From Dyella subtropica (GTDB taxonomy: Bacteria; Pseudomonadota; Gammaproteobacteria; Xanthomonadales; Rhodanobacteraceae): a DNA stretch of 64,000 nucleotides. A program made the position numbers and the translations under genes. Every line of letters starts with the position of its first letter. Within the stretch, counting starts at the first letter, position 1. The notes under the pieces were generated by a model. The model was not told the origin of the DNA and made no database searches. It was given only the letters and a program-made list of their open reading frames with translations. This document shows, piece by piece, positions 56,540 to 64,000 of this stretch. Location of the stretch: the NCBI RefSeq assembly GCF_026283965.1, contig NZ_JAPDPD010000024.1:1-64000 (forward strand), read 5' to 3'.

Positions 56540-56650
56540 TGCAAGGGGTGAGAAGTGAGAAGTAAGTGCGCAAGTCCGAGACGCCATCGCCTACCTGCGT
56601 GCTTACCCCTTACTGCTTACTCCTTGCGCCCCTTGGCCCCTTGACCTCTT
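56540..56650. other. Purine/pyrimidine-biased, partly self-complementary spacer
   Basis: After the aminopeptidase stop, AAGGGGTGAGAAGTGAGAAG and following bases are faced about 50 bases later by a pyrimidine-rich run (CTTACCCCTTACTGCTTACT) that can pair imperfectly with it. It may form a long imperfect stem acting as terminator before parE. No gene is present. Confidence 0.35.
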
Positions 56651-56698
56651 AGACCCCTCACCTCATCCTCCCGCGACTCGCCTGATCGAAAACCACTA

Positions 56699-58588
56699 AT
56701 GAGCAGTCGCTACAACGCCGCCGACATCGAAGTCCTCTCTGGCCTTGACCCGGTCAAGCGCCGGCCGGGCATGTACACCGACACCAGCCGCCCGAACCAT
56801 CTGGCGCAGGAAGTCATCGACAACTCGGTGGACGAGGCGCTGGCCGGCCATGCCAAGTCGATCGATGTGATCTTGCATAGCGACGGCTCGGTCGAGGTCA
56901 GCGACGACGGTCGCGGCATGCCGGTGGACATCCATCCGGAGGAAGGTATTCCCGGCGTGGAGCTGATCCTCACCCGCCTGCACGCGGGCGGTAAATTCTC
57001 CGGCAAGAACTACAACTTCTCCGGCGGCCTGCATGGCGTGGGCGTGTCGGTGGTGAATGCGCTGTCCAACCGGGTGGAAGTCACCATCCGTCGCGATGGC
57101 AACGAATACCGCATGGCGTTCGAGCACGGCGACCGCGTCAGCGAGCTGGAGATCATCGGCAGCGTGCCGAAGAGAAAGACCGGTACCACCGTGCACTTCT
57201 GGCCGGAAGCGAAGTACTTCGACTCGCCGAAGATCTCGCTGTCCAAGCTCAAGCACCTGCTGCGCGCCAAGGCCGTGCTGTGCGCCGGCCTCAATGTGAA
57301 GCTCACCGATGAGGCCAGCGGCGAAGTCGTCGAATGGCATTACGAGGACGGCCTGCGCGACTACCTGCGCGGCGAACTGGAAGGCGCCGAGTCACTGCCC
57401 TCCGATCTTTATGTGCACCACGTGGCCCGCGAGACCGAAGGCCTGGACGTCGCCCTCGCCTGGCTGCCGGAAGGCGAACTGGTGCAGGAGAGCTACGTCA
57501 ACCTGATCCCGACTGCGCAAGGTGGCACCCATGTCAACGGCCTGCGCAGCGGCCTGACCAATGCCATCCGCGAGTTCTGCGACATCCGCAACCTGCTGCC
57601 GCGCGGCGTGAAGCTGGCGCCGGAAGACGTGTGGGAGCGCCTGGCCTTCGTACTGTCGGCCAAGCTGCAGGATCCGCAGTTCGCCGGCCAGACCAAGGAG
57701 CGTTTGTCCTCGCGTAATGCCGCAGCACTGGTCGAAAACGTCGTGCACGACGCCTTCAGCCTGTGGCTGAACCAGAACGTGGAACTGGGTGAACGCATCG
57801 CCCAGCTCGCCATCGAGCGCGCCAGCGCGCGCCTGAAGGCGTCCAAGCAGGTCATCCGCAAAAAGATCACGCAAGGCCCCGCCCTGCCCGGCAAGCTGGC
57901 TGATTGCACCGCGACGGATCTCAACCGTACCGAGCTGTTCCTGGTGGAGGGCGACTCCGCCGGCGGCAGCGCCAAGCAGGCACGCGACAAGGAGTTCCAG
58001 GCGATCCTTCCGCTACGCGGCAAGATCCTCAACACCTGGGAAGTGGAATCCGGTTCGGTGCTCGGCTCCGAGGAAGTGCACAACCTCGCCATCGCCATCG
58101 GCTGCGATCCCGGCAAGGACGACCTCAGCAGCCTGCGCTACGGCAAGGTCATCATTCTGGCCGACGCCGATTCCGACGGCCTGCATATCGCCACCCTGCT
58201 CACCGCGCTGTTCCTGCGCCATTTCCCGTCGCTGGTGCGCGAAGGGCACGTATTCGTGGCGATGCCGCCGCTGTTCCGCGTCGACGTGGGCAAGCAGGTG
58301 TTCTACTGCCTCGACGAGAACGAAAAAGCCGCGATGCTGCAGCGGATCGAGCGCGAGAAAATGAAAGGCCAGGTCAGCACCACCCGCTTCAAGGGTCTGG
58401 GCGAGATGAACCCGTCTCAGCTACGCGAATCCACCATCCACCCCGATACCCGCCGCCTGGTGCAGCTCACCGTCGACGACGGTGAAGGCACCGCCAAGCT
58501 GATGGACATGCTGCTGGCGAAAAAGCGCGCCAGTGACCGCAAGGCCTGGCTGGAAGAAAAGGGCGACCTGGCAACGCTGGAGGTTTGA
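56699..58588 (+). CDS. parE: DNA topoisomerase IV subunit B
   Basis: A 629-residue ATPase subunit of topoisomerase IV, which unlinks daughter chromosomes. The GHKL ATPase (about 1-230) shows VIDNSVDEALAGHA and DDGRGMPVDIHPEEG. The transducer domain follows, then TOPRIM with LVEGDSAGGSAKQARDKEFQ, PLRGKILN and DADSDGLHI. The length and the absence of the long GyrB insertion mark it as ParE. It stands alone, with 108 bases to the next gene. Confidence 0.97.
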   Translation: MSSRYNAADIEVLSGLDPVKRRPGMYTDTSRPNHLAQEVIDNSVDEALAGHAKSIDVILHSDGSVEVSDDGRGMPVDIHPEEGIPGVELILTRLHAGGKFSGKNYNFSGGLHGVGVSVVNALSNRVEVTIRRDGNEYRMAFEHGDRVSELEIIGSVPKRKTGTTVHFWPEAKYFDSPKISLSKLKHLLRAKAVLCAGLNVKLTDEASGEVVEWHYEDGLRDYLRGELEGAESLPSDLYVHHVARETEGLDVALAWLPEGELVQESYVNLIPTAQGGTHVNGLRSGLTNAIREFCDIRNLLPRGVKLAPEDVWERLAFVLSAKLQDPQFAGQTKERLSSRNAAALVENVVHDAFSLWLNQNVELGERIAQLAIERASARLKASKQVIRKKITQGPALPGKLADCTATDLNRTELFLVEGDSAGGSAKQARDKEFQAILPLRGKILNTWEVESGSVLGSEEVHNLAIAIGCDPGKDDLSSLRYGKVIILADADSDGLHIATLLTALFLRHFPSLVREGHVFVAMPPLFRVDVGKQVFYCLDENEKAAMLQRIEREKMKGQVSTTRFKGLGEMNPSQLRESTIHPDTRRLVQLTVDDGEGTAKLMDMLLAKKRASDRKAWLEEKGDLATLEV

Positions 58589-58696
58589 CCCGAAGGGCAC
58601 ACCGCATCGCCCCTGTTTTTGCCCGAACTTTCCATCGTGCTATCACGTTCGGCAGACATGCTGCACGGATAAGGACTTCCAACCAAGAGCGTCAAC

Positions 58697-61207
58697 ATGC
58701 TCCTCGCTGACCATCCACAGGAAGTGGATCACCACTCGGATGTGGCGGATGTAATCACTGACTCACCAAGCCCTATCGCCGTCCGCTTGACCGGGCTCGA
58801 CGGGCTTCGCGCCATCGCCGTCACCGCGGTGCTGCTGTTTCATGCCGATTTCTACTGGGCCAGGGGTGGCTATCTCGGCGTCGACCTGTTCTTCGTGATC
58901 TCGGGCTTCCTGATCACGGGATTGCTGGCGAGCGAAATTCAGACGTCCAAACGCCTGGATCTCGGCCAGTTCTACTGGCGCCGCGCCAAGCGCCTATTGC
59001 CCGCGGCCTGGCTGATGATGGCGGGCGTCATCGCCGCAGCGGCATGGTTTGCTACCGATGCCCTGCCGCACCTGCGGGGCGATGCGACGGCATCTCTCGT
59101 CTACCTGACGAATTGGGAATTGCTGCGCACCCATACGTCGTACTTCGAAGCCACCGGTCGACCGCCCTTGCTACAGCACCTTTGGTCGCTGGCTATCGAG
59201 GAACAGTTCTACATCGTGTGGGCGCCACTGGTTCTGCTGGGCCTGCCACGCATCGGCCGGCGTGGCTTGGCCGTGGTGGCGGCGATACTGGCGATAGCGT
59301 CCGCGGCATGGATGGCGGTACTGGCCATGAAAATGGGCTACCCGGACCAAGGGGACCCCTCGCGACTTTATTTCGGCACCGACACGCATGGCTTTCCGCT
59401 ATTGCTAGGCGCCGTGCTTGGGCTTTCCTGGCAACCCAGCCGCGCAACACGGCCACTCCGTCCCGTGACCCGCGGCGCCGGATTCCTGCTGGGCCTGGCC
59501 GCGCTGGCGATGATGTTCGCGCTGTTCGCCTGCCTGGGAGAGGAGACCCCGTCGCTCTATCCCTGGGGCTTTCTCCTGGCCGCGGCGTCGAGCATCACGC
59601 TTGTCGCGACAGCCACCCATCCGGGCCTATCGTTCGGCCGCTGGCTCGATAGCGGGCTGCTGCGCTGGATCGGCGAGCGCTCCTACGGGATCTATCTATG
59701 GCACTGGCCCGTCTTCATGCTGACGCGGCCAGGCATCGATGTGTACGCGCTGGATGCGAACACGATTCTGATACTGCGCATGGCGCTGACGGTCTGCATC
59801 GCCGCGCTCTCTTATCGGTATCTGGAAGCACCGATCCGCCACGGCGCGCTCGAACGCCTCTGGCGCCAAATGACCACACGCCGCAGCACCTGGCTACGCC
59901 GCACGGCCGTCATGCTGACCGTGCTCATGGCCTTTGGCGCGATGGGCGCCGTCCTGCTGCAGGCGCCCACCCAGGCAAAGCCGGCGCAGGATGTACGCGA
60001 CGCACTGGGTCTCGATGCCACGGCCAGCGCCATGGATGCCAAAGACAAGGCCAGCCCGGCTGTGGCCGAGTCGACAGCCGAAACACTCCAGCCGGTGGAG
60101 GCTCCCGCTGCGCCCGATCAGCCCGATCAGCCACCGGTGCAGACCTTCACTGGCCAGGAGCTGACGGCGGTGGGCGATTCGGTACTGCTAGGTTCCGGCA
60201 GACGGCTCAAGGCCACACTGCGTGGGGCGGATGTTCACGCCACGATGGGCTGGCAGGCCGCCGATGTGATCAAGCAACTCAAGGCTTTGCACAATGCCGA
60301 CCAGCTGCGCCCGGTGACACTGATCCACCTGGGCACCAATGGCTACATCACCGAGGCTCAGCTCCGGCAGATACTCTCCATGCTTGCCGACCGTGAACGC
60401 GTGATTCTGGTGAACACGCATGTGCCGCGGCGCTGGATGGAGACCAACAATGCACTGATCGAGCGCGTAGCACCCGACTTCCCCAACGTGGTGAGCGTCC
60501 GATGGAACGATGTCTCGGAGGGCCAGCCGGATTACTTTGTCTCCGACGGCGTCCATCTGACCGACATCGGCCAGCACGCCTTCATCGCCGCCATCATGCG
60601 CGAGGGGCATCTGGTGCCCGGCACGCAGAATGCACCCAGTCCAACCGCTATCGACACCAGCAAGGACTACACCGCCAGCGCGGGCGATCTGTCACTCACC
60701 TTGGTCCGCGCATCGCAATCGGCACCTTCCGACAAATACTGGCAAAAGATGGCGCTCTGCGAGACCGATGCGAACTGGCAAAACGCCGGACGCCATTCGG
60801 GCGGCCTCGGCATCTCCGTCGCGGACTGGACGACATGGGGAGGTGTGGAATTCGCGCCCACCCCGGCGGAGGCGACGCCCGCGCAACAAATCGAGGTAGC
60901 CAATCGCATGTCCACCCAGGGCTGGACACAAGCGGACGGCACCACGGTGAAACCGATCGGCTTCACCACTTGGCGTTGCGTGGCTGCACTCGGCCGTCCG
61001 CCCACCACATCCGCTTATACGTACACACCGCAGAGCGTGATCGCGCAATCCTTCCATCTGGGCGAACGCGGCGAGGTGGTGCGCGACCTGCAACTGATCC
61101 TCGGTGCATCGCGCGATGGCATCTACACCAAGGCTCTGCGCAAGAAACATCTGGCGTATCTGAAGCACAACGACCTGCCCGAAACTCTGGCAGGCTCGGA
61201 GCCTTGA
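58697..61207 (+). CDS. OatA-like O-acetyltransferase fused to an Rpf/transglycosylase-like domain
   Basis: An 836-residue multidomain envelope protein. Residues 30-385 are an acyltransferase-3 membrane domain (FHAD with His49, GVDLFFVISGFLI, WSLAIEEQFYIVW); a further helix is at 401-421. After a Pro/Ala linker, residues 487-640 form an SGNH domain like that of OatA: GDSV (Ser495), LGTNGYITEAQL (Asn548), SDGVHLTDIG (Asp617, His620). Residues 680-765 match the Rpf/transglycosylase-like fold: KMALCETDANW (Cys688, Glu689), GGLGISVADWTTWGG, QQIEVANRM and Cys761. Residues 786-826 (GERGEVVRDLQLILG) look like a peptidoglycan-binding domain. I infer acetylation and cutting of peptidoglycan by one chain. 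Confidence 0.8.
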   Translation: MLLADHPQEVDHHSDVADVITDSPSPIAVRLTGLDGLRAIAVTAVLLFHADFYWARGGYLGVDLFFVISGFLITGLLASEIQTSKRLDLGQFYWRRAKRLLPAAWLMMAGVIAAAAWFATDALPHLRGDATASLVYLTNWELLRTHTSYFEATGRPPLLQHLWSLAIEEQFYIVWAPLVLLGLPRIGRRGLAVVAAILAIASAAWMAVLAMKMGYPDQGDPSRLYFGTDTHGFPLLLGAVLGLSWQPSRATRPLRPVTRGAGFLLGLAALAMMFALFACLGEETPSLYPWGFLLAAASSITLVATATHPGLSFGRWLDSGLLRWIGERSYGIYLWHWPVFMLTRPGIDVYALDANTILILRMALTVCIAALSYRYLEAPIRHGALERLWRQMTTRRSTWLRRTAVMLTVLMAFGAMGAVLLQAPTQAKPAQDVRDALGLDATASAMDAKDKASPAVAESTAETLQPVEAPAAPDQPDQPPVQTFTGQELTAVGDSVLLGSGRRLKATLRGADVHATMGWQAADVIKQLKALHNADQLRPVTLIHLGTNGYITEAQLRQILSMLADRERVILVNTHVPRRWMETNNALIERVAPDFPNVVSVRWNDVSEGQPDYFVSDGVHLTDIGQHAFIAAIMREGHLVPGTQNAPSPTAIDTSKDYTASAGDLSLTLVRASQSAPSDKYWQKMALCETDANWQNAGRHSGGLGISVADWTTWGGVEFAPTPAEATPAQQIEVANRMSTQGWTQADGTTVKPIGFTTWRCVAALGRPPTTSAYTYTPQSVIAQSFHLGERGEVVRDLQLILGASRDGIYTKALRKKHLAYLKHNDLPETLAGSEP

Positions 61208-61228
61208 ATTCCTGGAGACCCAAACCTC

Positions 61229-62581
61229 ATGGCACACGTTTCACGCTTCATCACGATGGGTGCCTGGTGCATGGGATTCATCGCGTTGTCGATAGCGCGC
61301 CCCACCGCGGCCCAGGACAGCCTGCCCGTGGCAAATATCAGCGACCTGGCGTGCCCCAACGCGCCGCCAGCACCAAAACCGCCGTCAGGCCGTCCGTCCG
61401 CGGGCGTTTCCATGGTCGGCACCCAGATGCCGAGCGATGCCGAACTCGGCCCCCTGGCCAGAACGGTGATCCGCGACCAGCCAGTACTCGATCCCAGCGC
61501 GATTTCTGGTTTCGCACTCGGCGACACGACGCAGCCTCGCCGCATCGCCTTCTGGGGTGACAGCCATATCGCCGGTGGGCCGCTCATGCCTACCATCATC
61601 GAGACGCTGCGCAGCCGCGGCCTGAGCGTGGCTCCCCGCTTTCTTCCGCCGACCATGGGGCGCGCCAACATCAACCTGCCCGGGCTGCGGGCCTACTGCA
61701 TCGGCTCTGGATGGTCGACGGAAATCGCCTATACCTCAGCCACGCCGATCGCCAGCGGACCGGCCTTGATGAACCGCATGGCCGACGCCGGGCCGGACAG
61801 CTACCTCTGGCTCGATCTGCGCAATGCTGTGCGACAACCCAACGTACGCCAGCTGCAGCTTGTCTATCGCGCGCCCGCCGGCGCCACGATTGGCTACACC
61901 ATCAACGACGGCGAGCCATTCAGTGCCCCTCTGGCGGCCGCGAGCGACAGTCAGACACTGACTATCCGCAGCGATCGACCGATCTCGACGATCAAGCTGC
62001 GCGTAACACAGGGCAAGCTGGTGCTGTACGGCCTCATTCTCGACTACATACAACCGCCGACGATCACCTTCGACGTGTTCGGCCTGCCCTCCGCTACCGT
62101 GCGCGGCTGGGCCAATGCCGATCCCGACTACCTCGCACAAACCCTGCACGGCGTGAACTATGACGGCGTCGTGCTGGAATACGGCACCAACGAAGGGGCC
62201 GCCTCCGATTTCGACGCCGATAAATATGCGGCGACGCTGACTCAGGCACTGACTCACTTACGCAAGGTCTTCCCATCGATCTCCTGCGTCCTTGTCGGGC
62301 CACCCGATCGTGGCTCACTGCGCTCAGGCAAGGTGCGTCCGCTCCCCTTGCTCGCGTACGGACACATCCATCAACGGATCGAAGGCATTCAACGGCAAGT
62401 CGGCAACCAGTTCGGCTGCACCGTCTGGAGCTGGCAGGACCTGATGGGCGGACCCGGCGGCAGCTACGGCTGGGCGCACGCCCAGCCCAGCATGATGGGT
62501 CGCGACCTCATCCATCTGAGCCCGGATGGATACCGGCGCACCGGCCGCGCGCTGGCTCATAGTCTGGGCTGGGGGCCTTAA
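61229..62581 (+). CDS. Secreted SGNH hydrolase, Ape1-like peptidoglycan O-acetylesterase candidate
   Basis: A 450-residue exported protein with a signal peptide ([13 protein letters not shown], about 1-29). SGNH blocks are [10 protein letters not shown] (Ser112), EYGTNEG (Asn321) and [12 protein letters not shown] (Asp426, His429). About 200 residues separate blocks I and III and contain a beta-rich insert ([19 protein letters not shown]). Neisserial Ape1 also carries an inserted beta domain and a GTNE block. The gene follows the OatA-like fusion by 21 bases on the same strand. A role in removing acetyl groups from MurNAc is therefore likely but unproven; another acetylated glycan is possible. 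Confidence 0.75.
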   Translation: MAHVSRFITMGAWCMGFIALSIARPTAAQDSLPVANISDLACPNAPPAPKPPSGRPSAGVSMVGTQMPSDAELGPLARTVIRDQPVLDPSAISGFALGDTTQPRRIAFWGDSHIAGGPLMPTIIETLRSRGLSVAPRFLPPTMGRANINLPGLRAYCIGSGWSTEIAYTSATPIASGPALMNRMADAGPDSYLWLDLRNAVRQPNVRQLQLVYRAPAGATIGYTINDGEPFSAPLAAASDSQTLTIRSDRPISTIKLRVTQGKLVLYGLILDYIQPPTITFDVFGLPSATVRGWANADPDYLAQTLHGVNYDGVVLEYGTNEGAASDFDADKYAATLTQALTHLRKVFPSISCVLVGPPDRGSLRSGKVRPLPLLAYGHIHQRIEGIQRQVGNQFGCTVWSWQDLMGGPGGSYGWAHAQPSMMGRDLIHLSPDGYRRTGRALAHSLGWGP

Positions 62582-62666
62582 TCCAACGCTAGGCCATCGA
62601 CTGCGCGGGCATTCCCCGGGCCGGTCAGCGACGCTATCTTGTCTCCATACCCCGCCGGAACGCCCC

Positions 62667-63194
62667 ATGTCCCTGCTGCCACCGATCAATCTGACACGCT
62701 GGATCGACGAACACCGCCACCTGCTCAAGCCGCCGGTCGGCAACAAGTGCATCGTCGACGGCGACTTCATCGTGATGATCGTCGGCGGGCCCAATGCGCG
62801 CACCGACTATCACTACGACGAAGGCCCGGAATTCTTCTATCAGCTCGAAGGCGAAATGGTGCTCAAGGTGCAGGACGGCGGCACCGCGCGCGACATCCCG
62901 ATTCGGGCCGGCGAAATGTTCTACCTGCCACCGCGTGTGCCGCACTCGCCGCAGCGCATGCCGGACTCCATCGGCCTGGTGATCGAGCGCCGCCGTTTAG
63001 CCGACGAAAAAGACGGGCTGCTGTGGTTCTGTCAGCACTGCAACCACAAACTCTATGAGGAGTACTTCACCCTCGAGAGCATCGAACGCGATTTTCCACC
63101 GGTGTTCGAGCGTTTCTACCGCTCGCGCGAGGCGCGCACCTGCCAGCAATGCGGCCAGCTGCACCCTGCGCCTTCTAAGTACGAATCCATGTAG
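62667..63194 (+). CDS. nbaC: 3-hydroxyanthranilate 3,4-dioxygenase
   Basis: A 175-residue cupin dioxygenase opening the ring of 3-hydroxyanthranilate toward quinolinate and NAD. The iron ligands are in [19 protein letters not shown] (His, Glu) and the later [11 protein letters not shown] (His). The C-terminal rubredoxin-like iron site is visible as CQHC and CQQC, typical of the bacterial enzyme. Together with kmo at 26689 it indicates de novo NAD synthesis from tryptophan. The TAG stop (63192-63194) is part of the GTAG of a REP element. Also called haaO. Confidence 0.93.
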   Translation: MSLLPPINLTRWIDEHRHLLKPPVGNKCIVDGDFIVMIVGGPNARTDYHYDEGPEFFYQLEGEMVLKVQDGGTARDIPIRAGEMFYLPPRVPHSPQRMPDSIGLVIERRRLADEKDGLLWFCQHCNHKLYEEYFTLESIERDFPPVFERFYRSREARTCQQCGQLHPAPSKYESM

Positions 63195-63361
63195 GAGCGC
63201 ACCCTGTGCGCGACAAACCGGCAGGACTGCCGGTTTGCACGGCGATAGCCGCCCCAAGGGCGAGGGCCATGGGTGGCCCGAGTGAAACGGCCCGACAGGA
63301 TCGTGCTCCGTACGGGCCCGGCCCTGCTGTGCAGGGCTTTCGCCGACAGGGTGGCTCCTAC
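63191..63361. repeat. Composite REP element joining nbaC and Nudix stops
   Basis: The left arm begins GTAGGAGCGCACC at 63191 and the right arm ends GGTGGCTCCTAC at 63361. Inside are the ACCGGCAGGACTGCCGGTTT hairpin and the middle block shared with the 47926 copy, then a further GC-rich hairpin region (63310-63340). Each GTAG end supplies the TAG stop of the flanking convergent gene. Confidence 0.82.
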
Positions 63362-63936
63362 AAAGTACTGCGCTCCAGCCACTTGGCCGCCATGCGCCGT
63401 AGCGACACATCCGCGCTCGCGTCATCTGCGATCTCGCGGATCGACCTCCACGCCAGCGCCAGCGATTCCTCGCTGACCGCAAACGCCTCGCTACCTGTCG
63501 CGCGCACCACGTAGCGTACGTCGTAGTGCCAGTGCCCCGGCACGTCGCCACGCTCGGGTATCCAGTGGCGGTCGACGTCGAAGATCTCGTCCTCAACCTG
63601 CAGATCGGCGAGCCCCGACTCCTCTCCCGCCTCGCGCAGGGCCACCCGCGCGAGGTCGGTATCACCATCCGCATGGCCACCCAGCTGCAGCCAGCGAGCC
63701 AGCTTGCGGTGATGGGTCAGCAGCACGCGCTCGCCGTCGTTGCTCACCAGCCAGGCCGAACCGGTGAAATGACCGGCGAGATGATGACGCTGGAAGGCAT
63801 CCGGCGTTTCGCTGAGAAAGTGGAGGAAGTGCGCCACCTGATCTTCATCGGGCCAACGCTGCTGATAACGGTCGAAAGAATGACGCACGCACACCTCGTG
63901 ATTGACGGCTGTGAACGACGAGTCATTCATCGCCAT
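63358..63936 (-). CDS. Nudix hydrolase
   Basis: A 192-residue Nudix protein, a Mg-dependent pyrophosphohydrolase of nucleotide-type substrates. The Nudix box is close to canonical: GGHADGDTDLARVALREAGE and then ESGL. VLLTHHRKLARWLQLGGH precedes it, as in the mutT-like group that acts on small nucleotides. ATG 63936 or 63930; the upstream frame adds nothing recognisable. Its TAG stop (63358-63360) lies in the GTAG end of the REP element, after WLERSTL. Convergent with nbaC. The bases up to the window end contain only its upstream region. Confidence 0.85.
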   Translation of the reverse strand: MAMNDSSFTAVNHEVCVRHSFDRYQQRWPDEDQVAHFLHFLSETPDAFQRHHLAGHFTGSAWLVSNDGERVLLTHHRKLARWLQLGGHADGDTDLARVALREAGEESGLADLQVEDEIFDVDRHWIPERGDVPGHWHYDVRYVVRATGSEAFAVSEESLALAWRSIREIADDASADVSLRRMAAKWLERSTL

Positions 63937-64000
63937 ATTTTTCAGAACGCTCTTACATCTTACCGCGCATCCAACTCCTAGCCTGACGACGTGATCCACG

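Overview
The window is chromosomal DNA of a high-GC gammaproteobacterium, most likely of the order Xanthomonadales and the family Rhodanobacteraceae (Dyella, Rhodanobacter, Frateuria or Luteibacter type). This placement is inferred from gene content and order: kdkA beside a heptosyltransferase, exbB-exbD-msbA-lpxK behind comEC, a complete ccmA-I operon, the pyrG-kdsA-eno-ftsB-ispD-ispF-truD and surE-pcm-yqaA-nlpD strings, and kynurenine-pathway NAD genes. Almost everything is housekeeping DNA with tightly packed operons. I see no prophage, integrase, CRISPR array or intact insertion sequence. Layout: 0-13 kb carries envelope genes (metallo-beta-lactamase-fold hydrolase, Kdo kinase, heptosyltransferase, glycine-zipper protein, lpxK, msbA, exbD, exbB, comEC, lolD, lolC). 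12.4-16.8 kb carries succinate dehydrogenase with three accessory genes (ygfX, sdhE and a 55-residue SdhAF4-type gene). 17-25.7 kb has ygfZ, a SleB-like hydrolase behind a strongly structured leader, two glycine-zipper lipoproteins, tatD and a MarR-controlled tripartite efflux operon. 25.7-36.5 kb has phaR, a deleted phaB remnant, kmo, a DUF3293 gene, ccmA to ccmI and a metX-like gene. 36.4-39.8 kb holds a 319-bp repeat element, a thiol dioxygenase, a tRNA-Leu and a cluster of five tRNA genes. 39.7-56.5 kb is core cell biology: ftsH, rlmE, yhbY, nlpD, yqaA, pcm, surE, smrA, truD, ispF, ispD, ftsB, eno, kdsA, pyrG and a proline aminopeptidase. 56.7-64 kb has parE, a two-gene peptidoglycan-modification cassette, 3-hydroxyanthranilate dioxygenase and a Nudix hydrolase. 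The most interesting item is the cassette at 58697-62581. Its first gene encodes one 836-residue chain that joins an OatA-like O-acetyltransferase (membrane AT3 domain plus SGNH domain) to an Rpf/transglycosylase-like muramidase domain with the catalytic Glu kept, and then to a peptidoglycan-binding-like tail. The second gene is a secreted SGNH esterase resembling the Ape1 type. Second, a GTAG-type REP/REPIN family has four copies here. At two convergent gene pairs its GTAG ends supply the TAG stop codons of all four flanking genes, and one REPIN lies inside ccmH, where it encodes much of the signal peptide and possibly the start site.
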